From NCBI RefSeq assembly GCF_032050975.1, contig NZ_CP116967.1, positions 4,461,001 to 4,525,000 of the forward strand: a stretch of 64,000 nucleotides of DNA. The letters are read 5' to 3'. Numbering within the stretch: position 1 is the stretch's first letter; every line of letters starts with the position of its first letter. This stretch comes from Candidatus Nitrospira allomarina. GTDB lineage: Bacteria; Nitrospirota; Nitrospiria; Nitrospirales; UBA8639. The notes beneath the pieces are model-generated. The model was not told the origin of the DNA. It made no database searches and saw only the letters and a list, made by a program, of their open reading frames with translations. Positions 18,270 through 27,357 of this stretch are shown piece after piece. The position numbers were made by a program, and so were the translations under genes.

Positions 18270-19517
18270 ATGGCTATACGAATGGCCTATATTATTCCTT
18301 CCTGTTCTTGTCTGTCGACCTTTACCGTCAATGAAATGGCAGAGATTCAAGGTAAAGGCCATAAATTAGTTCTGGCACCCCTGTATAAATCAGCGGGCTC
18401 TATTGTCCATCATGGAAAAGTTGGAACCTTGAAGCCGGAGGCTGTCTTGCCTGCCCCTCTGATTGATATGGAAGTCGCATTTATAGCTTTTCTAATGTTC
18501 ATCAGGCGTCCCTTGCGTGCTTTAGTGACCCTAGTTGGGCTCCATTGGGCCGCGGGGCTAAATCCTTACGCTCATCTTAGTATTTTTGTCATCACACCGA
18601 AGGCACTAGCCACGGCTTGGCGCCTAAGAAGTATGAAGATTGATCGAATTCATGCACCATTTGCCACCCACACAGCTACCTGCGCTGGAATAGCGGGAAG
18701 TGTCAGTGGTATTCCTTTCTCTTTCACTGCCCATGCGTATGATTTATACTGCACGACTCTTAAGCTGCGCAACGATACACTCAGCTGGAAAATTCGCCAT
18801 GCAAGCGATGTTTTTGGTGTGAGTGATTATGGCATACGCAAACTGCGCCAGATAGTTCCCAAATGCACACATATACATCTTGTTCGTGTTGGTATATTTT
18901 TGAATTTGTTTACTCCAGAACCTTTTCCTTCTAAATGTAAAATACTTCAGCTTTTATTTATTGGCAATTATTTTGAGAAAAAGGGGGTGGATACACTAAT
19001 TGATGCTTGCAAATTACTGCGCGAAAAAAATTTTAGCTTCCATTTGCGAATATTTGGCGGGGGACCCCTAAAGGAAGTATTAATTGAGCAAATTAGACAG
19101 CTTGATTTAAAAGAAAATATTTCTCTTTCTGGACCAATATCACAGGCAGAAGTGGCACGGCAGTTAAAAGAATGTCATTTTTTTGTTATGCCCTGTCGAA
19201 AAGATCAAACGGGTGATATGGATGGGATTCCTACCGTATTTATGGAAGCCATGGCTGTCGGACGACCTGTAATTAGCTGTGCAATTTCGGGAATCCCAGA
19301 AATCGTGCACAATGAAGAAACGGGACTTTTAGTGCCCTCAGATGACCCAAGTGCTTTGGCATTGGCCATCATAAGGTTAGGCATGGATGACACCCTTCGT
19401 ACTCGCCTGGGGCAACAGGGACGAAAGTTAGTGGCAAAGCAGCATAATATAAAGACCAATGTATCCTTAATGCTTGACTACATGGAAAGACCTAGTTGGG
19501 CTAAGAAGTTGGGTTAG
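18270..19517 (+). CDS. GT4-family glycosyltransferase (only plus-strand transferase of the locus)
   Basis: A 415-residue GT-B enzyme. The N-terminal part has YIIPSCSCLSTFTVNEM and the acceptor-domain HAPFATHTATCAG stretch; the donor domain shows LLFIGNYFEKKGVDTLIDA, FGGGPLKE and PTVFMEAMAVGRPVISCAISGIPEIV. The longest frame begins with a TTG at 18210, but the ATG at 18270 has AGGAG 8 nt upstream and family similarity begins there. The gene is inverted relative to all neighbours and is followed by an IS3-family remnant, which suggests the segment was inserted or flipped. Confidence 0.82.
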   Translation: MAIRMAYIIPSCSCLSTFTVNEMAEIQGKGHKLVLAPLYKSAGSIVHHGKVGTLKPEAVLPAPLIDMEVAFIAFLMFIRRPLRALVTLVGLHWAAGLNPYAHLSIFVITPKALATAWRLRSMKIDRIHAPFATHTATCAGIAGSVSGIPFSFTAHAYDLYCTTLKLRNDTLSWKIRHASDVFGVSDYGIRKLRQIVPKCTHIHLVRVGIFLNLFTPEPFPSKCKILQLLFIGNYFEKKGVDTLIDACKLLREKNFSFHLRIFGGGPLKEVLIEQIRQLDLKENISLSGPISQAEVARQLKECHFFVMPCRKDQTGDMDGIPTVFMEAMAVGRPVISCAISGIPEIVHNEETGLLVPSDDPSALALAIIRLGMDDTLRTRLGQQGRKLVAKQHNIKTNVSLMLDYMERPSWAKKLG

Positions 19518-19569
19518 ATTTTTGGGCTCATCATGCTTTCGTGGAGTCTTCTTGTGCTGTCCTTGGGCC

Positions 19570-19800
19570 TTTGAAAGTAGGCTTCCAGGCCTCAGCGCAA
19601 AGGCCCGGGTTGAGCCAATCCGGTGCGCTTGGCTTGGAGTGCTTCGAATCGGTCGTGGCTTTAAATTTCTTCCGTCTCGCCTTTCTGTTGTGGTGGATGT
19701 CTTGCAACTCTCATGGCAACCCAAAACGCTTCGTCTTTTCAACCTGCTGGCAGATACTTTTTTCGAATATAACTTGCTGAATTTCGGTAAACATCTTCGT
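19570..19800 (-). mobile_element. Degenerate IS3-family transposase (OrfB) fragment
   Basis: Read on the minus strand, about 19590-19710 encodes RRKKFKATTDSKHSKPSAP followed by DWLNPGLCAEA. This fits the segment just before the DDE domain of IS3-family OrfB (consensus-like KATTDSxHxxPVAPNLL). A stop and frame changes interrupt it, and the DDE catalytic core is missing. No terminal inverted repeats were found. It is a dead fragment, so its ends are approximate. Confidence 0.45.
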
Positions 19801-20005
19801 GGCGAGGCCATCTGCACAATGCAGCTCAATTTGGAAACGTCACTCGGATCCTTGCCACAGAGGCTTTTCCGTCAATCCATTCCCAACCCCCCCCTGAACC
19901 GATCCTCCCCATCATCAATCCAGAGTATGATAGACTTGTGTAGGAAGCTGGCTGTATCCGATTGATAACCGAGCATTGGTCATATGTGATAATAAATATA
20001 ATTTT

Positions 20006-20947
20006 TCAAAAAGCTTTCTGCAACACAACTAACGCACTACGAGTTTTTGAATCCTCTGCATCGAAGTTTTGAAACCGGGGAGCCAAGTCATTGGTTTCTA
20101 GCCCGGTTTCATCATAGTAGCGCTGAACGTGTAACACCTCAAATCCAGCTTCCTTCGCATAAGCCAGGTGAACACTCAATGGTTCTCGATTCAAAAGAAA
20201 TTCCCGTTTCCCCTTAACCAATCTCCATTCCCAATCAGAATACGCCAAATGACCATTCCAGAAGGGAGCCAGCCCATGAGAACCAAAATCGATTATATTA
20301 CTTGCAAATCCACCTGGCTTGAGCCATAAAAACATGGCCTTGTAAGTTTCCCTAAGAGGATCAATATGTTCGAATACTGCCTGTGAAATGATGAGATTAA
20401 GACTCGATTCTCGAATTACTCCGGATGACATCCAAGGCGCTCGATACATGACATATTGACCAGCAAGCTCATCCTTTTTTAACTCAGTGCGGATGCCTTC
20501 AACCTTTTCATTGAAGTTTGTCCAATCAATTAGTTGATCAGGAAAATGATAAGAACCTAACGGCGGGCAAACCCCTGGAAATTCATGTTGGTCGGGAATA
20601 GATTCCTTTTGAGAGTACAACTCCACCAAATCATCAAAGATCCTATTTAAATCTGCCTTTTTTGAAAAGGGGAAAATATCCAGGCCAACATATTGAACCG
20701 CTCCAGAAAGTAACCCCGCTAATCCAGTACCTATGCTATCCCCAGGTCCCAGTTCACCTATACAGGAACCTTTCACTTTGAAACCCCACTTACTAAGTGA
20801 AACTAAATGTCTGAGCCAAACGGAATAACAGTATCGCGGAGAAGTAGAGCCTCCCGTGGAGGCACGTTGTATCCGTACCGCATTCAATTGGGGCACCCAA
20901 GTTAAACTTCCTTTAAGAATGGGGGATAACTTCCAAAGGTTTTTCAT
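20006..20947 (-). CDS. SAM-dependent methyltransferase-like protein
   Basis: A 313-residue protein with a class I methyltransferase pattern: CIGELGPGDSIGTGLAGLLS as motif I near 65, VQYVGLDIFPF after strand 2, and LNLIISQAVFEHIDPLRETY plus FLWLKPGGFASNIIDF in the second half. A long insertion (~105-165) between motif I and the post-I region is unusual. Similar proteins occur in LPS and EPS loci but the acceptor is unknown. A possible 65-codon GTG frame just upstream (20978-21175, AGGA ribosome site) could be a small co-transcribed gene; it matches nothing I know. Confidence 0.7.
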   Translation of the reverse strand: MKNLWKLSPILKGSLTWVPQLNAVRIQRASTGGSTSPRYCYSVWLRHLVSLSKWGFKVKGSCIGELGPGDSIGTGLAGLLSGAVQYVGLDIFPFSKKADLNRIFDDLVELYSQKESIPDQHEFPGVCPPLGSYHFPDQLIDWTNFNEKVEGIRTELKKDELAGQYVMYRAPWMSSGVIRESSLNLIISQAVFEHIDPLRETYKAMFLWLKPGGFASNIIDFGSHGLAPFWNGHLAYSDWEWRLVKGKREFLLNREPLSVHLAYAKEAGFEVLHVQRYYDETGLETNDLAPRFQNFDAEDSKTRSALVVLQKAF

Positions 20948-21738
20948 AAAAATTTTATCTACTGAACTTGGGATAGATTAAAGCCAAATATTTCTTCGGA
21001 ATATAAGGGGCGTCTCAAGAGGGTTTATTTCTGAGCCAGCATCATCCAGATTGTCCTCACGGGACGCTGGAATAAACTGAAAGTCAGCGGGTATCATAGT
21101 GTTTAGTATAGTGGTACAGGCAGTTTTCGATGACCATACAAAATCCCGTAAAACTGAATAGCTGTTTTTCACCACAATTTTCCTGCCAAAAAAATCCTCT
21201 CATTTTTTCGTCTATCGGGATTGTCAAGAATTTCCCGGCTGAGCCATCGATAAGTTGGTTCTTTCTGCCTCTTTGAACAACGTGAACAATGAATGGGTAG
21301 CTAAGGTCTATTACCTATATGCCGAGAGAAGCTCTAGCAAATTACCCCCATTTTTGGCAAAACAATAAAACATAAGCAGAGAATAAACAAGAAACCTCAA
21401 TTTCCAAACATGGGATTCTCCGCTGTGGTGAGAGAGATCTTAAACATAACCTGAAGGTTTTTCTGAGAGCAATCCAACAAACATATCTTTCCTACTCAAA
21501 TTTATAGTGATGAAGACAATTAAGATTGTTGGATTGGCACTTTGTGTGGTCTAGAAATAGCCAACAAATGATTCCTTGTGTTCGGGGAGTGTCCGGAATC
21601 GTGGCTAGTGTGGAAATCTCAAAAACCTGAACTCGGCAGATCACCCCTCCCTCGACGGGAGAGGTGATCTTCCTATTCTTACTGGCCTCTGCTCCAGGCA
21701 AGCATTGTAGGTTTCAAAGCTGGGTATAGAAGTGATTT
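20948..21738. other. Intergenic region
   Basis: This 791-nt stretch lies between the 737-residue beta-helix gene and the methyltransferase gene. It holds a strong hairpin at 21639-21669 (listed separately) and a possible 65-codon minus-strand frame at 20978-21175 with a GTG start and AGGA site but no recognised product. I see nothing else that can be supported. Confidence 0.4.
21639..21669. terminator. Stem-loop downstream of the beta-helix gene, likely transcript end
   Basis: GATCACC-C-CTCCC, loop TCGAC, GGGAG-A-GGTGATC: a stem of about 12 pairs with one mismatch, 70 nt after the stop of the minus-strand beta-helix gene. On the minus strand a T-rich run (GGTTTTT) follows only ~13 nt after the stem, so it is not a textbook intrinsic terminator; it could also stabilise the mRNA 3' end. 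Confidence 0.45.
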
Positions 21739-23952
21739 TCACTGTTTGAGGATGACGGAATACATGCTGCCTCCACTACTGGCATTGCCCCCAAGGGTAA
21801 TCGTTCCGGCGGGAAAGGTCCGCACAAAAAGGTCCAGGGTCGTATCCGAGGTCACCAGATCCGCGCCCGTATCCGTAAAGATGCCCATCCACGAAGGCAG
21901 AGGGTGCCGCCCGTCATGGGCCACATAGACGGATACCGGTTGAGTGACCGTAAAACGGAGGAAGGCGGCAGTCGTGGCTGTCTTATCGGTGTTAGCCGTT
22001 TGGATATACGTGCCTCCCTGCACGATGGAAGGGACAGTTTTAAACGTATAGGCACGGTCGATATAAACTCGGCCCCCGGCTTGGAGACCCGAGGTGGGCA
22101 CCACGTACGCTTGGCCACTAGCAACCGTCAGATTCGAAATACTGACGGAGGAGGAAGAGGAGGCAGGAGGCGGCGGCGGGGGTGTGACGGTACCGCTCCC
22201 ACTCTGTGGTTTGACGACGACCGAATACATGCTGCAACATCCACCACTGGCATTACCCCCAAGGGTAATGGTACCGGCAGGAAAAGACCGCACAAAAAGA
22301 CTGAAAGTCGCATCCGAGGTCACAAGTTTCGCGCCGGTATTTGTAAAGGTGCTCAACCATGAGGGTTTCGAGGAAATTCGATCGCCATGAGCGACATACA
22401 CCAATACCGGTTGATTAACCGTAAAACGGATGGAAGCTGAATTGGTCCCCGCTTTGTCATCATTGGCGGTTTGGATATACGCACCTCCCTGCACGTTGGA
22501 AGGGACGGTCTTAAACGTATAGCCACGATCGATATAGACTCGGGCCCCGGCTTGGAGACCGGAGGCGGGCACCACATACGCGCGCCCACTGGCAACCGTC
22601 AGGTTCGAAATAATGCCTGAAGATGAAGTGGGGGAGGTCGGTGATGATGGTGGCGGGGTACTAGTCGACGGTGGTGGAGTACTAGTCGACGGTGGAGGAG
22701 TTGAATTGGCCGGCGGCGGCGTCCCATTGAAAGCAAAAGCTCCAATATCATAAGCATTGGAGTTCCTTGAAGCATAATCAAAATCATTTTTGACTTCGGA
22801 AAGAACCACACCGGCGGCAATGGCAAGACTTCCCTGTTGAAGGTGAAAGTCGCGGTTTTGGTGATTGGCATATTTAATGTCATTAATAGATGCGGCCACA
22901 TTCCCCTTATAACTTGCTTTATCCTCCCAATCTGCCAATCCGGTACCTGAATTTGTTGCAGCAACCAGGTTATTGAAAACTTGAGAACTTCCACTGCCCT
23001 TCGTAATGATTATCCCGTTACCCCCGTTTAAACTGGCAATGTTGTTCTTTATAAGAGAGTCTCGACTTGTGCTTCCCAACCATATCCCATACGAGGAATT
23101 AGCATGGACTGTATTGTTAAAAACTTTGGAGTTTGATGCTCCATAATTTACTTCTACCCCCATGATGTTTCCCCAAATAACATTATTAATGACAGAATTG
23201 TTAGTTCCACCGTAGACTCCAACTCCGGGTCCTTTACCGAATCGAGCATTGTCATAAATTCGGTTATTTGTAATCATATTATTACTTGGTTGGTTACTAC
23301 TGCTATACATATGTACACCCCAACCGCCATTTCTATAGATTGAACAGTCTTTGACGAGTATTTTGTTTCCGTCTAAATAAATACCATGTCCTCTGGCTGG
23401 AGTTACTCCATTATCATGGATTTTCAAGCCAATAAACTCAATATCATTCGAAATCCCTGTAAGGATTCCATTACTGTTAGCATTCATAATTTCGCTATTG
23501 AGAATGCGTATATGATGGCTTCGATGTCCTGTTTGAATTCCATTCGCGCCGCCTCTGGCATCAAAAACAAACCCTTCGACAATAACGTAGTGACTCCCAT
23601 CGGCAAAGTACAATGCAGAACGGTCACGGGCCGCTGTAATCACGACTTTTTCACTTGCGTACCTCTTGATTGAGACGGTTTGCTCCCAAGAATTTCCATT
23701 TGGAATTTTCGCAAGATTGTGGGACCCTAGATATGTGCCACCTCGCACAAACAACGTATCTCCTGGGATTAACACGCTGACTCCCCTTTCCAGAGTTCGA
23801 AAGGGTTCCTGTAACGTGCCACGGTTTCCATCGTTTCCATTGCTTGCAGCCACATAATAATTTGATGCCTTGGCTTCGCTGACATGGCTACCCATGACCA
23901 AGATACAAAAAAGAAAAACTTTCATAACCCATCGATTGCTTAAAATACTCAT
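21739..23952 (-). CDS. Secreted right-handed beta-helix protein with Pro-rich linker and two C-terminal adhesion-like modules
   Basis: A 737-residue secreted protein. The signal peptide is at ~10-28 (MKVFLFCILVMGSHVSEAKA). The beta-helix domain, ~30-405, starts YYVAASNGNDGNRGTLQEPF like the protein at 16681-18036 and carries many NNSVINN-type rungs. A linker with repeated TPPPSTSTPPPS follows (~410-440). The protein ends with two ~135-residue modules (~445-585 and ~602-737) beginning ISNLTVASG and ending FPAGTITLGGNAS...MYSV. The longest frame starts at 24102, but the ATG at 23952 has AGGAGG 7 nt upstream and lies after the predicted transcription start, so I use it. The module half is clearly richer in G and C than the helix half. 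It probably binds or modifies the cell's own polysaccharide; no active site is evident. Confidence 0.82.
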   Translation of the reverse strand: MSILSNRWVMKVFLFCILVMGSHVSEAKASNYYVAASNGNDGNRGTLQEPFRTLERGVSVLIPGDTLFVRGGTYLGSHNLAKIPNGNSWEQTVSIKRYASEKVVITAARDRSALYFADGSHYVIVEGFVFDARGGANGIQTGHRSHHIRILNSEIMNANSNGILTGISNDIEFIGLKIHDNGVTPARGHGIYLDGNKILVKDCSIYRNGGWGVHMYSSSNQPSNNMITNNRIYDNARFGKGPGVGVYGGTNNSVINNVIWGNIMGVEVNYGASNSKVFNNTVHANSSYGIWLGSTSRDSLIKNNIASLNGGNGIIITKGSGSSQVFNNLVAATNSGTGLADWEDKASYKGNVAASINDIKYANHQNRDFHLQQGSLAIAAGVVLSEVKNDFDYASRNSNAYDIGAFAFNGTPPPANSTPPPSTSTPPPSTSTPPPSSPTSPTSSSGIISNLTVASGRAYVVPASGLQAGARVYIDRGYTFKTVPSNVQGGAYIQTANDDKAGTNSASIRFTVNQPVLVYVAHGDRISSKPSWLSTFTNTGAKLVTSDATFSLFVRSFPAGTITLGGNASGGCCSMYSVVVKPQSGSGTVTPPPPPPASSSSSVSISNLTVASGQAYVVPTSGLQAGGRVYIDRAYTFKTVPSIVQGGTYIQTANTDKTATTAAFLRFTVTQPVSVYVAHDGRHPLPSWMGIFTDTGADLVTSDTTLDLFVRTFPAGTITLGGNASSGGSMYSVILKQ
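21742..22145 (-). repeat. Module A copy (second) of the beta-helix protein
   Basis: This encodes about 135 residues with the landmarks ISNLTVASGQAYVVP, VYIDRAYTFKTVP, QPVSVYVAHD, PSWM, LVTSDTTLDLFVR and FPAGTITLGGN. It is predicted to be all-beta. The same module occurs at 22204-22620 and three times in the phosphatase-like protein at 59413-63675. Confidence 0.85.
22204..22620 (-). repeat. Module A copy (first) of the beta-helix protein
   Basis: The same module as the preceding entry (ISNLTVASGRAYVVP, VYIDRGYTFKTVP, VYVAHGDR, PSWLSTF, FPAGTITLGGN). It is joined to the second copy by a PPPPPPASSSSS linker. The two copies differ at many positions, so this duplication is old compared with the identical copies in the phosphatase-like gene. 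Confidence 0.85.
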
Positions 23953-24070
23953 TACTGATCCTCCTGAACAAAAAAGAGACCGATGGTCCTGCTTCTGGAA
24001 AGCAAGAAAATCAATCAGGCATTTACTTCCATAGGAACCGGAGGTTGGATTCAGCAATATGTATTCCAAA

Positions 24071-24099
24071 ATTAATTTTTTAGTTCTGAAAAATGTCAA
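24071..24099 (-). promoter_or_regulatory. Sigma-70-type promoter for the 737-residue beta-helix protein
   Basis: On the minus strand, a perfect -35 TTGACA (24094-24099) is followed by exactly 17 nt and then ATTAAT (24071-24076), a 4/6 match to TATAAT. Transcription would start near 24064, leaving a leader of ~110 nt before the AGGAGG site and the ATG at 23952. It argues against the upstream in-frame ATG at 24102. Confidence 0.5.
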
Positions 24100-24525
24100 C
24101 ACCCTTGTTTATATACAAATTATTTTTTTTAGGGCCAAATTTGTCCAATATTCCTCAAGCCAATAATTGTAGGTCATAGCCTTCACCTGAATGATAAATT
24201 TCATAATTCTCCTACGGAAAATAATGCCTAGTAGCGCATTCGGCACAAGATCTGTGCCGGGAAAAATGACAACCAATCTGTGACAAGTTCACCGCCTATA
24301 CTGCATTCCATCCAACTAATGAAATTGTCAGAACTGTGCGGAACAATTGACTTTGGGTTTGCCAATGGGTCCCGCCATACGAAATTGGGCGATGACTGGG
24401 GCGGCAGAAATTTTGTGAAAGGTTTCTGGGCTGCAATAATGCAAAAGTAAAGGGACATTAGGCGGAGTGAAAAGCGTAATAGGGAAAAATTTGATCACAT
24501 TCCCTTAAAAAACCTTGGAATAGCA
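24100..24525. other. Intergenic region
   Basis: About 430 nt between the promoter above and the end of the next glycosyltransferase gene. It contains only a 76-codon minus-strand frame (24228-24458) without a ribosome site or recognisable product. I see no terminator or RNA. Confidence 0.4.
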
Positions 24526-25656
24526 TTAAGGGCTTTCGGTAGAAGAAACGGCATTTTCTGAGCCGCCCAATATCATTCTATAAAATTGGCAGAACTTTTC
24601 AAGAATACGTTGTTGATTATACGTTTCCTTGACATGAAGTTTCAGTTGGTTTCCCAAGTACTGCCGCTGCTCATGTGATCGCAACAATTTCATCAGCGAT
24701 TGAGCCAATTGAGCCGGCGAACCTGGTGCCACTAACATGCCCGCTCGCCCATAATCAAGGACCTCAGGACATTGCCCTACCTGGGTGGCAACAGTTGGAA
24801 GTCCTGCCATCCCATACTCAAGAAGTGCCATGGGAAATCCTTCGGCCTTTGAACTGAGTACACCAATGTCACATGTTCTGAGTATGCTTAACACATCCTT
24901 TCGATATCCAAGAATCGAAACATGTTGAGTCAATCCAGCGATTGAAATTTCCCTCTCAATGGAACTGAGACAATCCCTATCGTTCGTAGAGCCGACGAGA
25001 ACTAAATGAGCCTTGGGAATCTCCTGAATGATTTGTGTCATCGCGCGAAGGAGAGTTATATGATCTTTTACCGGGAGAAGATTTGCCAGACAAACAATTC
25101 TCCAACCTTCTTCACCGGGAAGAGTTGTCTTTAGTTGAATTCCACTAATAGTTCCAACGAAATTGGGAATATAACGTACCCGATCCGAATTCATATGCAA
25201 TGCTTGAGTAATCCAATCGGCCAAGGCTTGATTCACAGTAATGATACCTTTTGCACGTCTCGCCATAAATCTATAAGCCAACGAAGGTCGACCTGAGCTT
25301 GCCATACCACCGTCATGAATATGCCACACCACTGAAGGAAAGGGAGGGAAAAACGCCGCGATCGTTGCCACAAATACAGATGGCCCATGCGCGTGAAGAA
25401 TCTGTATCTTATGCTTTCGAATGAATAACACCAGAAGTTTCAGGGCTTTTACATCCAATACGTGCCGACGCCACAAATGAAGAGCGATGACATCGCTGAC
25501 TATTTCTTTCAATAATGGACCATCAAACCGTGTTGTACACAAAAAAGGCTGATACCATTCTCTTGGAAGATGATTTACCAGATTGACAACTATCCGCTCT
25601 TTACCGCCAGCCACGAGAGTATCTGTTAGGTGCAACACACCAGTGGGTTTTTGCAT
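24526..25656 (-). CDS. GT4-family glycosyltransferase
   Basis: A 376-residue GT-B enzyme. It starts VLHLTDTLVAGGKERIVVNL, the usual glycine-rich acceptor loop, has HAHGPSVFVATIAA near 92, and the donor-domain IVCLANLLPVKDHITLLRA, LVGSTNDRD and LSSKAEGFPMALLEYGMAGLPTVAT (E(x7)E region). The substrate is not readable. It follows the next transferase gene (25901-27094) after a 244-nt gap with no feature. Confidence 0.85.
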   Translation of the reverse strand: MQKPTGVLHLTDTLVAGGKERIVVNLVNHLPREWYQPFLCTTRFDGPLLKEIVSDVIALHLWRRHVLDVKALKLLVLFIRKHKIQILHAHGPSVFVATIAAFFPPFPSVVWHIHDGGMASSGRPSLAYRFMARRAKGIITVNQALADWITQALHMNSDRVRYIPNFVGTISGIQLKTTLPGEEGWRIVCLANLLPVKDHITLLRAMTQIIQEIPKAHLVLVGSTNDRDCLSSIEREISIAGLTQHVSILGYRKDVLSILRTCDIGVLSSKAEGFPMALLEYGMAGLPTVATQVGQCPEVLDYGRAGMLVAPGSPAQLAQSLMKLLRSHEQRQYLGNQLKLHVKETYNQQRILEKFCQFYRMILGGSENAVSSTESP

Positions 25657-25900
25657 TACCGAAACCTATTGCTACACAGGCATTGATATTTTAAATTGTG
25701 GAAACGAAACTTCATGTTCACCGGCTGTCAGGAAACGCCACTACCGGGAACTTGAGGACATCGCAATAGCGTTTTTTGGAATCAACCGTACGCACTGCCC
25801 TCCAGAACCAGAGTCAGAGTGGAAAAATGTTTGGAATAGGGAAAGCAACAACTGAGGAAACTCTCGGCCTGAAATAGCACTGAAGACATTAGCCAAACAG

Positions 25901-27094
25901 TCATTTATCCAAACGCCCCTTATCTTCATCTTTCATGAAACTATAATTCCAGCGTTCCAGAAATAGACGACTTAGAACCTCTCGTACTCCCTCAATTGAA
26001 TAGCCTTGTGCCCAAGTATTTCCATCCTTTGAAAGGCGTTGAATTATCGTAGGGTCTTCCATGATACATCGCAGATGAGCTACCAAAGTTTCGACGCCAC
26101 CATAGGGAAAAACAAAACCCCTCCCCTTAAGCATCCAGGGGATCAGCCCGGTGTCAGTTGCAATGCAAACAATACCAAAACACATCGCTTCTACAAGAAC
26201 CTTTGGAAAACCCTCACTTTTAGTAGGTAAGACCAACACATGCGCCTTTTCATACCAACTCATTACTTCAGCATAGGGAAGTGGCCCGACAAAATGTACA
26301 TTCTTTTCCAAATCCAGCTGTTTCGCCATCGTTTCAAGGCGGGGTCGATCGTGTCCATCCCCAACAATTGATACCTCGAACGAAATATTTTGTTTTAACA
26401 GAGTAGATGCTGCTTTCAGTAAAACATCAACTCCTTTGGCAGGGACCAATCTCCCTACAAACAGAATTTGGACAGGAAAAGTCAATTGCTTTTTCTCTGC
26501 GGCCGCCGACCCACGCTGCACTTGCTTTGCTGTCATGGTGGAAGCAAAAATTGGGACAACCTGCCTGGGTTGGTTTGACCCTCCCCCATAAACCATGACC
26601 AACCCATTTCGCCACCACCAGGAGCGTAAAATAAACCGCTGCAAGCGAGAAGAGAATGGTTCCCCTGTAAAACTCATCCACTGCCCGGCATAGTTGGCTA
26701 TTAAATACTTGGAGAACAGTGGGGCAAGAATAGTTCCCAACAAGCCAAGATTACATGGGCACCGCACCTGGATGACATCACCTTTTAGCATCGCCCTACT
26801 CAGTTCCAGCACATGTCTCGGTATATTGACAAAAAGCAGAAATTTCTTCCAAAAGGTTCTCCCACCGGTCTCTTTTTGAGGCAAAATCGAAATATTAGGG
26901 TTTGCGAAGGGGAGACAATCGCGAGGAGGGAGGCCCTTCTGGAATGGGGCGGCAATTAATACTTTTTCAAACAAATCCGCCAAAGGCTGGATCTGTAGGG
27001 TATAGGGACCGGAGGCGAAGAACTGGCCCCCAACCTCATAATGCCGAACGTTCGTGATGATGACCAAAGTTTTATTTGCATTCTGTAATGCCAT
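25901..27094 (-). CDS. GT4-family glycosyltransferase
   Basis: A 397-residue GT-B enzyme. The donor domain shows ILFVGRLVPAKGVDVLLKA, IVGDGHDRPRLE and VLPTKSEGFPKVLVEAMCFGIVCIATD. The N-terminal domain is somewhat diverged. The frame extends upstream to 27202, but the ATG at 27094 has AAGGA 9 nt upstream and the protein then begins directly with the first beta strand (TLVIITNV), so I start it there. Donor and acceptor unknown. Confidence 0.82.
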   Translation of the reverse strand: MALQNANKTLVIITNVRHYEVGGQFFASGPYTLQIQPLADLFEKVLIAAPFQKGLPPRDCLPFANPNISILPQKETGGRTFWKKFLLFVNIPRHVLELSRAMLKGDVIQVRCPCNLGLLGTILAPLFSKYLIANYAGQWMSFTGEPFSSRLQRFILRSWWWRNGLVMVYGGGSNQPRQVVPIFASTMTAKQVQRGSAAAEKKQLTFPVQILFVGRLVPAKGVDVLLKAASTLLKQNISFEVSIVGDGHDRPRLETMAKQLDLEKNVHFVGPLPYAEVMSWYEKAHVLVLPTKSEGFPKVLVEAMCFGIVCIATDTGLIPWMLKGRGFVFPYGGVETLVAHLRCIMEDPTIIQRLSKDGNTWAQGYSIEGVREVLSRLFLERWNYSFMKDEDKGRLDK

Positions 27095-27357
27095 ATTTAA
27101 ATTTCCTTTTGAATTAGCCGTAAAAAATCCAACTCCCAATACCGATAGTTGCTGCTCAGGAAAGCTTTCTCCAATTCCCTTCGGTTTAACTTTTTCAGCC
27201 ATTTTCCATATGATATTTTCTTCTCATCGCACGACCAGGAACAGAAATCTCTCTTGCCATCCCTTTACACATTTCTTCATGGTCGCATTGTTAAGCAATT
27301 GAGTGGTTTGGTATTGGTCTGTTTTCCTAGCCGACGGGTTATCAGCCAGTCAATCTT

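Noticed and set aside
23953-24102. A 50-codon N-terminal extension of the beta-helix protein.
   Set aside because: The AGGAGG site and signal peptide fit the ATG at 23952, and the promoter's predicted start lies inside the extension.
27095-27202. An N-terminal extension of the 397-residue glycosyltransferase.
   Set aside because: The extension has no family similarity or good ribosome site, while the ATG at 27094 has AAGGA and precedes the first GT-B strand.
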